Shown piece by piece: positions 1 through 10,391 of a stretch of DNA of 64,000 nt. Origin of the DNA: Skeletonema tropicum (lineage: Eukaryota > Bacillariophyta > Thalassiosirophyceae > Thalassiosirales > Thalassiosiraceae). Position 1 is the first letter of the stretch. Each line of letters begins with the position of its first letter. The position numbers were made by a program, and so were the translations under genes. The notes under the pieces were generated by a model, which was given only the letters and a program-made list of their open reading frames with translations, did no database searches and was not told the origin of the DNA. Location of the stretch: NCBI GenBank assembly GCA_037178625.1, contig CM074127.1, positions 1,798,001 through 1,862,000 on the forward strand. Reading direction: 5' to 3'.

Positions 1-1
1 A

Positions 2-1501
2 TCAGTTACCTTTAGTGATCGAGACGACATTATTTCAAGAGGATCGGTTACATTCAGTGATTGTGATGATCAAATTATTCTCGGTGCTGGTATACCTGGT
101 CATGAGATTGTTACAAATGGGGTTAGCTGGAAGGATGAAGTAATAGACATCAGCGCTGTCCAAGAAGCAGACAAAAAAGAAGCGAAGGAGGCAGCTCCCA
201 CTGAGTTAAATGAGAAAGACAAAGAGGTAATCGCCGCGAACAAAGCAAGTGCAACGCAGGTTAAAGAACAGGAAAGGGGAGATGGAGATGCTGATAAGAT
301 GAAAGTTTTTGCATATGGTGATTTTTACGATGAGATGATCGACGCGTTGGTTGAGGACAGAGCGTTGTTTGGTATCATAACTACATCAGTCGAAGAGTTA
401 TTGGATGATGAAGCTTACGTGAGAACTGAATCGAATCATCAACATTCGGAACTCGCACCCATATCGATACAATACGTTGGTCCCAACGCCAACTCCAATG
501 AGGTGGACAATTACAAAAATCGTTTGCATGAAATCGAATCATTCTGTGAGAGGTTTTGCAGCGATGACAAACTCATTCCTGTTGTTTACAGTGACAAGAA
601 CAATACAAGAAATCGTATTCTCACTCTTTTGGGACAAACTCATCAAGACGAAGTTGATCCAGTCATGACGCCAGTTTCTCCGAGCAGAGTGTCGCAAAAA
701 GCAGCAGAAGTACGAACGATGAGAGTTTCAGATACTGGTGGCTTGACTGCATACAAGCATGCTTTGAACGTGCAAGGCGCTGATGGTGTCCCCGATGGAG
801 ATGCCCTTCTTAAAATTGTGCGTGAACCTATGGGCACCCCTTACAATTGGGTTCTCTTCAAACCTTCCATGGATGAGCTCATTATTGAAGATGGTGGGTC
901 TGGCGGCATTATGGAACTTGCAAATGTTGTACATCGCGACTACAATGATCGAGTTCTATTTGGATTGGCTCGTCTGTCATTCGCTGGTGAATTGGGTTTA
1001 CGCCATTTCTACTGTGCACTCGAGTGGAAAGGAGAGAATGTTTCGGGGGTAAAGACTTTAAAGAGTTACAATGATTCACTCGCTCCCATGGCGGACCGGA
1101 TTGGGGATCGCACTTTCACTTTGTCGAACTCGTCGGCCACGGATCTTTCTCCACAAATCGTGGTTGACTTTGTAAAGAAATCATGCAACGTGGAATTTAC
1201 TGTGCAGGCACTGGAGCATGCTCATGAAACGGAGCAAAAGGCAATCGAGGAGTATTGGGACAAACTGGAGGCTAAGGAGAAAGCAAAGCAGGATGCAATA
1301 AATGCAGAAAAGATGAAAAGAGAAGAAGAGGAAAGGGAAGCTCGTTTAAAGATAAGGACAAGCAAGCTGGCAGACACAAAAGATGTGCGAAAAGAGAGGA
1401 AAAACAAATGGTCGAAGCTGAATGCACCTGAGCTTCTTGAGGATTTAGGGAATCATCATTTATCTGGCTGGGTTTTATTGCAAGCTGACCTTGAGAAGTA
1501 G
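2..1501 (+). CDS. Coactosin/ADF-H domain protein, 5' partial
   Basis: The frame is open from base 2 to the stop at 1501, so the N-terminus lies outside the window; the ATG at 299 is probably internal. The region around 800-1200 reads as an actin-depolymerising-factor homology domain of the coactosin type: a WVLFKPS strand, DRVLFGLARL, then ALEWKGENVSGVKTLKS, which closely follows the coactosin signature (hydrophobic-x-W-x-GENVSG). Coactosins bind F-actin and counter capping, so an actin-associated cytosolic role is inferred. The first residues contain two copies of a short SVTFSD motif. The C-terminal 90 residues are a highly charged Glu/Lys/Arg coiled coil. The domain sits inside a much longer protein than free-standing coactosin (about 140 aa). 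The domain call is fairly sure; the role of the rest is unknown. Confidence 0.65.
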   Translation, partial: SVTFSDRDDIISRGSVTFSDCDDQIILGAGIPGHEIVTNGVSWKDEVIDISAVQEADKKEAKEAAPTELNEKDKEVIAANKASATQVKEQERGDGDADKMKVFAYGDFYDEMIDALVEDRALFGIITTSVEELLDDEAYVRTESNHQHSELAPISIQYVGPNANSNEVDNYKNRLHEIESFCERFCSDDKLIPVVYSDKNNTRNRILTLLGQTHQDEVDPVMTPVSPSRVSQKAAEVRTMRVSDTGGLTAYKHALNVQGADGVPDGDALLKIVREPMGTPYNWVLFKPSMDELIIEDGGSGGIMELANVVHRDYNDRVLFGLARLSFAGELGLRHFYCALEWKGENVSGVKTLKSYNDSLAPMADRIGDRTFTLSNSSATDLSPQIVVDFVKKSCNVEFTVQALEHAHETEQKAIEEYWDKLEAKEKAKQDAINAEKMKREEEEREARLKIRTSKLADTKDVRKERKNKWSKLNAPELLEDLGNHHLSGWVLLQADLEK

Positions 1502-1969
1502 TAGTTAAAGAGGATGCGAACGTGCGGCTGCGCAAGAGTGAACGCAGCTCAGGTGTGAAGCTTAAAATACTTAGTTGCTGTCCATTCTGTTTGCAGATAC
1601 TTGTCAGTCTCTGCTCACTCAGTTTCTTCGGTAATATTATAAGTATCTGCAGTCTGTTGGAAACCTTTCGTAGGCTGTGTGTAATGGAAGCAGGGGTATC
1701 ACATAAGCTTCTTGCGTGTGCAGACAGTACAATACAGGGCGACAGTATTGTATTGTACTTATCTTAGAGAAGTAACAGGTGAGCTGTTACATAGAAGCAA
1801 GGCGTCTGCCCCCCATCCGTCCGGAAGCCCCCTTTTTTGAAGGAGAACACGCACGAACCTCCGCCACCACCAAAAAAACAGCACCAACAAGCGCTGAAAA
1901 TACCGAATCTGTGCGTATCTCATGTTGTTCTCATAAACCATTCTGCTGCTCATACTATCGATCTGAACC
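1502..1969. other. Intergenic spacer
   Basis: No supported gene. The spacer holds an 11-bp perfect inverted repeat (1726-1736 AGTACAATACA and 1749-1759 TGTATTGTACT) with a 12-nt loop, and the 5' leader of the next gene. A short open frame at 1522-1767 has no recognisable features. Confidence 0.5.
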
Positions 1970-3697
1970 ATGGCATCCATCAGTGCCTCTACCACTCACA
2001 AGGTGGGCATCAAGAAGAAGCCATCCTCTAAAGTTGCTGCTTCCAAGGTTTCTTCGAAAAAGTCTGCTTCAAAACCACTACAAAGACGTAGCTCTGTTGC
2101 CCCCAAACTGAAAGGAAGTGAATTGAACCACCCAGATACACTGTCCAAATTCTTATCCTTAGATGAGGCCCAGCAGAAGGACCGGATTTTGAATGAGTTC
2201 CTCCCTCATTGTTTGGGAGAACGTGCCACTTTTCATGAGGGCATCGCCAAACCACACACCGCTTCAACAACACAATCTCGTGGTGCTGCGGCAGCTGATA
2301 TTGCGATCTTAGTCAAAGAGCTGGGAGCTATCATAGTATTGAAACGTTTCGGAGTTTTGGCAGAAATTGAGAAGACTTTGCTTCCGATGGGAATTGGTGC
2401 AGTGTTTGGAAATGGCCCAGGTGCTGGAATCAATCCTGGTGGAGGTATGCGGAAAATTGCATCTGCGGTTAGTCTCGCAAGCATGGAGAGCGCAGGAGCC
2501 ACTGATGACTTTCCATCCAATATGACTGTTGGTACTTCCACTATTGGTACAGATTCTAAGCGTGGAAAGACAACGCCGGCAAATGCAAGAGAAGGAGCAT
2601 TGCTATTGCTTCGAGCACTTTGCGAGTTGGGAATGAAATCAGTAGAGCCATATGTTGTGCCGATGCTAGCTGCAGCACTTGATGAGTGTGGATCGAGCTC
2701 GTCATCTATCAGAGAGGCAGCAGAAGATGCCTCTGTTGCAATTGTGGCTTTGGCCAATCCATTGGCAGCTTCTCGGCTCATTGTTCCTGTGGTTTTTGAA
2801 GCTCTGCACAGTCCGGAGTGGAGGGTAAAGGCAGCTGCATTGGATAGACTCGCCCAAGCCGCAGAACTTGCTCCTAAACAGGTTTCACGACTATTGCCGA
2901 AGATCATTCCTACAGTCACTGCCCAGGTATGGGACACTAAACCGCAAGTTACAAAATCAGCAAATCAAACTCTTCTAAGAGTGTGTATGACAAATGAGAA
3001 CCCGGATGTTTCGCCTGCTATCCCAGCTGTTGTGAATGCAATCTCCAAACCTGCCGATACATACAAAGCTGTTGAGGAGCTCATGGCTACCACATTTGTA
3101 GCCACGGTTGACTCTTCTACATTGGCTATTCTTTGCCCCATTCTTAGTCGTGGTCTGAAAGAGAAGAATGCTGTGAGGAAGCGTTCTTGCTGTGTTGTTA
3201 TTGAAAACATGTCCCGTCTAGTTGATTCTCCCAACGCAGTCGCGCCATTTGGACCACTTTTGGTTCCAGAATTGAAAAAGGTTGTAGAGAATGTTCAGTT
3301 TGAAGATATCAGAGATGTTGCATTGAGTGCACTGCAAGCTTTGACAAGAGCTTTAGGGCATTCTGACGTGGAGGATGCTATGAAAGCGATTATGCAGGCG
3401 GAAGCAGAAAAAGCTGAGGCGGAGCAAAAAAGGATTGAAGATGCTCTTGAAGATGAGAGGAAAGCAGAAGAAGAAATGCGAAAGAAGGAAGAAGAAGAGC
3501 GCAGACAGTTCAAAGAAGCAATGGAAGCACAGCGGCTGCTGGAAAAGCTTGCGTTGGAGGAGGAAGAGAAGAAGAAGAAGCAGGCTGCGCTAAAAAAAGA
3601 ACAGCAGAAGAAATCTACCAAATCTGCATCTGGGAAGTGTCAAGGATGTGGTTTGAAGAAATGCCCAAAGTCTTGCTTATTTTATAGTAAGAAGTAA
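1970..3697 (+). CDS. eEF3-type HEAT-repeat protein without ABC domains
   Basis: 575 aa, single exon; the ATG has a good context (ACC ATG G). After a basic Ser/Lys-rich N-terminus (about 1-50), residues 90-470 are helical HEAT repeats. The segment KSVEPYVVPML...SPEWRVKAAALDRL...VWDTKPQVTKSA...TTFVATVDSSTLAIL...RGLKEKNAVRKRS matches the HEAT domain of fungal-type translation elongation factor 3 and its GCN1/New1 relatives. The two ABC ATPase domains and chromodomain that follow in eEF3 are absent. Instead there is a Glu/Lys coiled coil (about 480-555) and a short Cys-rich tail with the pattern CxxC-x4-C-x3-C (residues about 557-571). A ribosome- or GCN-pathway-linked scaffold is inferred; catalytic eEF3 activity is not possible without the ATPases. 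Confidence 0.7.
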   Translation: MASISASTTHKVGIKKKPSSKVAASKVSSKKSASKPLQRRSSVAPKLKGSELNHPDTLSKFLSLDEAQQKDRILNEFLPHCLGERATFHEGIAKPHTASTTQSRGAAAADIAILVKELGAIIVLKRFGVLAEIEKTLLPMGIGAVFGNGPGAGINPGGGMRKIASAVSLASMESAGATDDFPSNMTVGTSTIGTDSKRGKTTPANAREGALLLLRALCELGMKSVEPYVVPMLAAALDECGSSSSSIREAAEDASVAIVALANPLAASRLIVPVVFEALHSPEWRVKAAALDRLAQAAELAPKQVSRLLPKIIPTVTAQVWDTKPQVTKSANQTLLRVCMTNENPDVSPAIPAVVNAISKPADTYKAVEELMATTFVATVDSSTLAILCPILSRGLKEKNAVRKRSCCVVIENMSRLVDSPNAVAPFGPLLVPELKKVVENVQFEDIRDVALSALQALTRALGHSDVEDAMKAIMQAEAEKAEAEQKRIEDALEDERKAEEEMRKKEEEERRQFKEAMEAQRLLEKLALEEEEKKKKQAALKKEQQKKSTKSASGKCQGCGLKKCPKSCLFYSKK

Positions 3698-3789
3698 GGA
3701 CCTTGAGCCCACGTTTAGTACATCTATTATAGAGAGTATAGAGATAAGCATTAATTTCGTTTTTCTTGGAATGACAGCACGTGACCGAA

Positions 3790-5127
3790 CTACCGAAGTG
3801 AATCAAGTGTGTTGAAAGCATTGTCTTCTTCATCATCATAATCAGTTTTGTCGTCTGAATCGATTGAAGGTGGTTCTTGTCCTATCGGATGGCATTTGCT
3901 GGTAGTGTCATGTTTTCTAATCCATGCAGGCCCCGGGTGACAAACCTGAACACACGACTGTTTCACTCCGGTATATTGCTCTAACTGCTCGGCCATCTTG
4001 TCATTCTCTAATTCTACCTCCACATACGTCAAAGATAAATGCTTCAACGCAAACTCTCGAATCTTTTGTGTGTTAGCTTCATAAAAATCAATCCAGTACT
4101 GTCTCTTTATTCTACTGGAGAGGTACAAAGCAGCCCAATACTCCATTCCTTCTCCCTTTAAACTACCATCAAAACCGCATGATTTTCTCCATTTCTTTAG
4201 AATACCTCCCCACCCCTCAAAACTATTGAACCATTTAGTTGCATTACGCGTCACCAGCATGATTGTTCCTTCAGGATAGTGCTTTGCTATGTTCTCGAGT
4301 CCTCCATCATGTACACTAGCATAATAACATGGCGGACCTTGTAGCCCTATATCAAAGATGACTTCGATTGGCTTGGGTTCTGTTTTCTCCTTCTTGTTTC
4401 TATGCGTATTACACCCTTCCATTGGAGGTTTGTCTGCCAAGTGATTCTCCATCATGCATATGCCTATACGACCATCTTGCGTTGTTGTGTGGATGGAGGT
4501 GATGCCGCCACATGAGAAATAATCGGTCATGGTCAGCGTTGCAGATTTGGGGAAGTTGAGCCCTATGATTGGGCGAGGCAAGGTGACTTTATCTTCTCTA
4601 TATTTGGCTTGCTCCCATGGCAACGAAATCTTGTGTTTTCTTTTCAACGCTATGTAGTCTGCCATGAACTCCTCACTCGTCTGATACCTGATAGATGATG
4701 GCTTTGGAAGTGACCAGGGCAATGGCTCGAAGCTTTCTTTTGTATAGTTGGAGTCATGGTATCTTGGAAGTTTTTTTACTTTCTTCTTCTTGAGCTCGAT
4801 TGATTGTGTTTGCTTCCTTGTTCTACGCATACCTCTATTTCTCCTTTCGGCTTGTTCTACTTCATCTGGGGCCCAAGACATGTACTCAGTCCGTGACTCT
4901 GTTGTATCACGGTGGATCATTCCGCCTCCATTAAAATCGGTTTGGAACAGTCCTCTAAGATGACTGAATTGAAGACCAAGGAAGAATGATATAGCCGAGA
5001 CAGTGACCATGCGAATATTGGAATGTCTTGAAGGACTGGCCTGATAGGTGCTCTCTGTGATTTTAGCTTTTCTAATGAACAACCAACCAGTGGCGACCAC
5101 TATCATGAATAATCCGGGAGAAAACAT
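3790..5127 (-). CDS. Type II membrane sulfotransferase-like protein
   Basis: 445 aa. The N-terminus has two hydrophobic stretches (about residues 5-16 and 42-58), then a basic Lys/Arg-rich stem and a luminal catalytic-type domain. A P-loop-like 5'-phosphosulfate segment GLNFPKSATLTM (near residue 190) and a 3'-phosphate-type segment MLVTRNATKWFNSFEGWGG (near 290) have the order and spacing of PAPS-dependent sulfotransferases; PKSATL replaces the usual PKSGTT. The family is common in diatoms and is expected in the Golgi, acting on glycans or proteins. The C-terminus is acidic and Asp-rich. Acceptor unknown. A general P-loop family member of other function is the main alternative. Confidence 0.6.
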   Translation of the reverse strand: MFSPGLFMIVVATGWLFIRKAKITESTYQASPSRHSNIRMVTVSAISFFLGLQFSHLRGLFQTDFNGGGMIHRDTTESRTEYMSWAPDEVEQAERRNRGMRRTRKQTQSIELKKKKVKKLPRYHDSNYTKESFEPLPWSLPKPSSIRYQTSEEFMADYIALKRKHKISLPWEQAKYREDKVTLPRPIIGLNFPKSATLTMTDYFSCGGITSIHTTTQDGRIGICMMENHLADKPPMEGCNTHRNKKEKTEPKPIEVIFDIGLQGPPCYYASVHDGGLENIAKHYPEGTIMLVTRNATKWFNSFEGWGGILKKWRKSCGFDGSLKGEGMEYWAALYLSSRIKRQYWIDFYEANTQKIREFALKHLSLTYVEVELENDKMAEQLEQYTGVKQSCVQVCHPGPAWIRKHDTTSKCHPIGQEPPSIDSDDKTDYDDEEDNAFNTLDSLR

Positions 5128-6534
5128 GTCGCTGTAATATGGCTATTATTCAGAGCTAAATGATCTGTACTTTGAGAGCATACTGTTATTACCGTGCTTG
5201 CAGGAGACGCAACGCTCGCTTGATTAGCTGCTGGCTGGGCCTCTTGCGAGCGTTGAATGAGATACCCTACGTCGGAATTAGTATAAAAAGGATACTGCAG
5301 TCGCGCACTGGGTGTTGTTCTTTCTTGCTTTCTGTCCTTGGGCGGGCTTGGGCTCTCTTCCGATTCTATTGAGCTGCTCTTCTGAAGGTTACATCATGAG
5401 TCTTCTTAGCAAGGATAAGTAGCTTCCTCATCGTTAAATTGGGTCGCCGTCGCCTGCTCATAGTTTGGTGCTGTAATCAGGTCGTCCCGGTTTGGTCACC
5501 TATATACTGGCAAAAGTTCCAGCAGATGAAAAACCCATCTCGCTGAGCAACGACAGGTGGCTGACCTTGGATTAGTTCCTAGCATTTGAGTTAAAGTAAA
5601 TCTTACTTGATTACCGTATCTTGATGACTTGGTCGAAATCAACCTTTGATGGTTCCCTCGAAAGGATTGTAGAGATGGATTTGAAGCCGAAATTGGGTCA
5701 ACCTGTCATTCAAGGTCAGAGCTGTTATCATATTGCGCATCCAAAGCTATGCCAACCTTGCAACACTAATGAACAGGAAGATGATCAGTTGGCAATGATA
5801 GTTGCATCATCTTCCTCCGCATCCGATGCCTCTCCACTCCGGGCACATTGACAGCCCCAGCTAAATGATTCTATGAGATGATCTAGTGTTAAACTAAGTC
5901 TAATGATGAATTCATTTATGGTGCTCTCCTTGTATAAGTAGGCAAAGCAAGGGAGAGATCTCCGTAAATTTGTAGGAATGAGCGGCAATTCTAGACTAGT
6001 GTTAATTTTCTATACTTGACTTTGACGCGCATAATACGCGCGTATGTATGGTAAACACTAGAAAAAAAAGTGAGACAGAAATTTCTATCTCATTTTGGGT
6101 AAGACAGAAATTTCTGCCTCAAAACTCACTAGGGATATGAACTGAACAAGTACATACCTTGAGAACACTAAAGTCGTGCGTGAGGTCATCAAAAGGAGCT
6201 GTGAGTCCTCCACTTTCCATGTGGAATACAAGCATCGTGAGTTCTAAGAAGTTGAAGCCAAGCGAATGATCAAGAATGATTCATTAGATAATTAGCTGAG
6301 ATTGTTGAAACTCACAATTAACAGCGCTTCGCTGTTTGTGCCTGTGCCACTTCGTTGGTTGAGACTTTGATGGCACAACAGTAAGGCTAACGGCACGGTT
6401 AACGGCAGGCGACGATAGCCTTAGAGCATAGGTGTTAGTTCAGATAGAGAACAAGAAAAGTGAATAAGTACTAGTGAGACTATGAAAGTAGAGAAGATTA
6501 CAATATTAGATATTAGAAGCCTATATCTGTGATA
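5128..6534. other. Long intergenic region
   Basis: No gene can be supported. Short open frames (for example 5621-5851) lack domains or convincing start context. The only clear structure is the twin palindrome at 6072-6120, annotated separately. Confidence 0.5.
6072..6120. repeat. Twin near-palindromes
   Basis: Two 20-bp near-palindromes, each centred on CAGAAATTTCTG-like sequence (6072-6091 and 6101-6120), separated by nine bases. Each arm can fold on itself or pair with the other copy. No function is assigned. Confidence 0.6.
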
Positions 6535-7158
6535 CAGGGCGGTTGTGTACCCACCGCCCACCGTGGTACCTACCCACGCCCGAAGTACCCGAAAATGGGT
6601 AGGTACCGGGTGTGGGTGTACCCATCAAGTACCCACCCGGCGGGATTTCGGAGTGGGTAGATACCCATACCCACCTACCCGGGTGGGTGCTGTTTGGACA
6701 ATGGATGGGTACGTTGAAAAGGGAGCGAAAGGAGGCAAAAGGTGCTGGAGGTGGCAGGAGTAGTAATTATGTGTATTGCAAGTAAATTCGATGTAGTTTC
6801 ACTCGAATTGCCTACACAATGAATGTGATATTTCCTCCTCAGACCAGATTTTACAGCCGAGAGAAAAAGCCTTTTCGAAACGCTGAGGGTTCGATTTTTA
6901 CAGATGATGATAATGAAACCAGGTGCTGAACTAAAGACACACTCAAGGAAGCTGAAATTGGCAGTACTACACGGAAGATCTATGCAGGTACCCACACCTA
7001 CCCAAAACCCAGGAAAATGGGGTGGGTATGGGTAGATACTCACACCTGCCTACCCATTAGGGTGAACACTTTGGGTACTACCCACACCTCCCTACTCCCT
7101 ACCTACCCAGGGGTATTTCACGTATTTCACGTGGGTATTGTACTTCTACACAGCCCTG
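6535..7158. mobile_element. Candidate hAT-like non-autonomous element
   Basis: The 624-bp segment begins CAGGGC and ends GCCCTG, and its inverted ends stay partly complementary inward to a shared TACCCAC. Both ends are packed with many copies, in both orientations, of GGGTA/TACCC/GTGGGT motifs (6545-6690 and 6985-7135), like the subterminal repeats of hAT-type elements, whose termini often start CAGGG or TAGGG. The middle has no transposase-like frame. The flanking 8-mers do not form a clear target duplication, so the boundaries are tentative. Confidence 0.4.
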
Positions 7159-7381
7159 GTTTCAGATCTTCATTACTCTTTTTTATTTTTTATCCGTCAT
7201 CGATCATTCATATGCTTTTGACTCGCCTCCACTAAGAAGTATCGTTGTAGTTTGCCGTCTCCTAACGCTATCGCCCTTCTATCACCTATCACGCTGCTGC
7301 AAGAGATAGAAATTAACTTGCTAAAACAATATACTGCGTTGCGAACAACAATATCTTGACGTCCACCAACACACACGTGTC

Positions 7382-8068
7382 ATGATGTCTCCAAAAATAA
7401 AATTAATCCTCCCAGCACCAACATGTGCCCCAGCATTGCTAAACGCCAACGCGACGGAAAAGAAACTTTACTGGGATCGTTCTCATTATGATAGCCCTGA
7501 ATCTCAGCTACGCGCCCTAGCCCATTCCTCCACCCTTTACGTGGGCAATCTTGCATTCTCGACACGGAGTTTTCACCTAAAGCGACATTTTGAACAATTG
7601 GGTCCTGTGAAAGAGGTGCAAATGGGCCTGGATCGGTTTAAAAAGACACCGTGTGGATTTGCCTTTGTGGAATTTCATCATAGGATTGATGCATTAAGTG
7701 CCGTGTCGAATTTAACCGGAACAAAATTGGATGGGAGGGTGATTCGAGTGGAGTTGGATGCAGGTTTCAAACCTGGTAGACAGTATGGACGTGGTGCTGG
7801 TGGTGGACAGGTGAGGGATGATCGAGGAGGAGGGAGTGGACGAGATAGAAAGCGGGGGAGAAATGATAATGTATCATCGTCGACTTCGACGCAACAACCT
7901 CAAACGTGGGGAGCACGGTGGCAATCACCTGCTGCTCAATCTGGGGGAGATGGACAAGTTGAGGGTGGTACAGAAACATCCATTTATGGTCCAGCAGATA
8001 CTGGGGCAAATGACAATGAAATAGATGAGAGTGGAGAGAGATCAAACAAACAGCCTAGAATATCATAG
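7382..8068 (+). CDS. NCBP2: Nuclear cap-binding protein subunit 2 (CBP20)
   Basis: 228 aa, single exon; tandem ATGs at 7382 and 7385. The N-terminal YWDRSHYDSPESQ stretch (about residues 36-48) corresponds to the cap-stacking tyrosine region of CBP20. It is followed by one RRM (about 56-135) with RNP2 LYVGNLAF and RNP1 KTPCGFAFVEF. The C-terminal tail begins with the typical LDAGFKPGRQYGRG and is Gly/Arg-rich. With CBP80 it binds the m7G cap of nuclear transcripts and supports splicing and export. The tail after residue 150 is longer and more Gln/Ser/Gly-rich than in animals. The identification is strong. Confidence 0.92.
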   Translation: MMSPKIKLILPAPTCAPALLNANATEKKLYWDRSHYDSPESQLRALAHSSTLYVGNLAFSTRSFHLKRHFEQLGPVKEVQMGLDRFKKTPCGFAFVEFHHRIDALSAVSNLTGTKLDGRVIRVELDAGFKPGRQYGRGAGGGQVRDDRGGGSGRDRKRGRNDNVSSSTSTQQPQTWGARWQSPAAQSGGDGQVEGGTETSIYGPADTGANDNEIDESGERSNKQPRIS

Positions 8069-8811
8069 TATTGGTTTGTAGCAATATTGTAGCAGAAACT
8101 TTCTTTCTCTGGTTAACAACACCTAAGCTGCCTATGAAAAAGATCGTGTTACTTGCCACACAATGTAATAGGAGTATACACATATGCAACTGCCGATTGG
8201 ACGATGATAATTAGTAAAAGAGAAGTTGATACAATCCTGTTCTCCAGACGTACCGCAGTACGTTCTCTTGTTGGTCTCAGTCTCAGCCACTCAGTAATAA
8301 AATGAAAAGGTACAATAACCGTCAGCCTTTTGAGTAGAGGGACTTGATCTATCAGAACCCTCGTCCTCTCTAGAGAGTAATCCACACTTAGCATAGCATG
8401 TACTCCGAGTTTGGAGGCAGAAGGACTTGAAAGTGGCACGAAAAACGAAAATCGGGAGAGGAGGTTCCGATTACCAGGGGTTCCGATTGGAGTTGTCTTC
8501 AAGTTGATGTTTGCAGGCTGCCACCGCGCAATTTTTCAAGTAACAGCCGGTTGGCATAGAGGTAATTGGTATAAAAGGTTACCAATTATTGTCTAATAAG
8601 TAAAATGTTAATCACAGTTGAAAATATTAACCTTTATTGAGGGGGTGTCAAAAGATCTTTTGCCGAACATTTTGTTCCACTTTCAACGTTTACGTTGGTG
8701 AAGTATCTTCAAATGCAAAGCTACCGGCAGCGTTGCGTTGCATTGAATGAATCGCTCAAAGATACTTTTCATAATAACATTATCTAACAGTCAATAAAGA
8801 AGAAATACACA
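8069..8811. other. Intergenic region
   Basis: Between the CBP20 stop and the next start. I see no gene, RNA or repeat here beyond AT-rich leader sequence directly before the ATG at 8812. Confidence 0.5.
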
Positions 8812-10129
8812 ATGGTTGCAACTCCGGGTCCTGGTCAAGCTGAGGTTATCCTCGTTGGGTGTGGTTGTCCTCTCCGCGGTAAGAAGCCGCAGGCGGTATG
8901 CTATCTGTTGAATATGTGTCGATAAAACACATACTAACCTAACGTTCTTTTATTGATTTCATTTTTCTCTGTAGGAATGGGATGGTACCATGCAGTTCAG
9001 ATGCTGGGCAATGAATGTCCATCTGCCAAACTCTGTCACATTGTCGAACCATGGTTCCTCGGACCCGGCGCATCTGGTCCAGGAGGGGCAGAGTTCGCAG
9101 AGTTTAAATCCAAAACAGAAGCCGACCACCAAGTTGGATTCTACAAGTCATTGGCAGATGTTCCTCCTGTAGCTGATGGGGTGAAACGCCTTGCTCTTAT
9201 CTCTGGCCGCACCATGGACAATCCTCGTCTCCTTGGGGAATCAATCGCTGCTGGGTGTACTGTAATTTACTTGGAGAAGCCCGGCGCTCCTACTGTGAAG
9301 GAGTTGGAGATCATGAAAAAGGAGGCTGCAGATGCGAATGTGTCGATTTGCATGGGATACAACAAGGTGAGTTGGTAGTGGAATTTTTGCTGAAGCACGC
9401 TTCGTTCTTTCCCATGTCTCATGATCAATTCTACTTCCAAACATACAAAAATCCTACACACAGAACGTTTGCAAGTATGTTCGCAACGCTCGTGAATTCG
9501 CAGCTGCTAATAAGGGATCGCATGTCACCTTCGTCTCCAACAACACATATGAGAACAATGCAGCCAGCCTTGGAGAATGTTTTGAAAGAAATGCAGAGGG
9601 CATGTTGAAAAATATGGCCATTCATGAGTTGGCCTTGCTCGCATCGTTTTATGACGTAACGGTAGACAACATTGAGTCGGTCATTGTGGACAAAGACTTT
9701 TCATCGATGCAAACTCTCCCTGGGCCATCTGGGAAGGAGTTCACTGACTTTGACAAGGTTAAATTCACAATCAAGACAAAGACTGGTAAGGAAGTTAGCG
9801 TCCAAGCCGATCGTTGTGGTGGAGACACTTCTTACGCAATGGTTTCCGATGCCGATGGTAATGAATTATTTAGGCACAGCATGCCAGATGAAGAAGACAA
9901 AGCCAACGTGTCTGTGCTCGAGGCGAAGTATCCTGGTGCAATGCCCTATTTCTTCAGTCAAGATCCTGACTACATCACGGTCAAGGAGCGTGTGGCCAAC
10001 TTGTGTGTCACTGGTGAAGAAGCTAAGGATATTGCCACTATTGATATTGCCATTGCCGCCTTGAGTGTTGGTGAATACCTCACCCCTTTGATGCAGAAGG
10101 AGCTTAGTGGTACCGTTGCCTCTCAGTAA
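8812..10129 (+). CDS. Gfo/Idh/MocA-family NAD(P)-dependent oxidoreductase
   Basis: Three exons inferred from splice signals that keep frame: 8812-8878, 8975-9366 and 9464-10129, giving 374 aa. The introns have GTAAGA...TGTAG and GTGAGT...CACAG borders (96 and 97 bp). Exon 1 plus the start of exon 2 encode the Rossmann nucleotide-binding strand VILVGCGCPLRGMGWYHA; exon 2 continues the fold and carries the conserved YLEKPGAPTVKEL segment (the EKP motif of this family, with a dinucleotide-contacting Lys). The C-terminal part (from about residue 170) is the family's alpha/beta substrate domain. Members oxidise or reduce sugars, inositols or biliverdin-like substrates; the substrate cannot be read from the sequence. 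The glycine-rich loop is unusual, GCGCPLRGMG rather than GxGxxG. Confidence 0.75.
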
Positions 10130-10391
10130 TTAGATTTTGACGATTGGTAACGGCCGGGTCCAGGATCCAGATGTTCTTAAAAGTACTGTTTTTGTAGGGT
10201 TTGGGTGAAATAAGTAGAAAGGCAGATAAGTAGTAGTATACGTGTTTTCATTTTACTATCAAACCATAGAAACATTGGTCCACTCTATAACCATTCTAAA
10301 ATCTAAGCGTAAGTATGTAACATGAAGGAGAGCTAAAGAAGTGCGTAGAGTTGGTACAAACAGCTCTTTCGTCATAATCTCTATCAGTAGC

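Noticed and set aside
5621..5851. 76-codon frame in the 5-6 kb intergenic region
   Set aside because: Short, featureless and isolated; not enough evidence for a gene.
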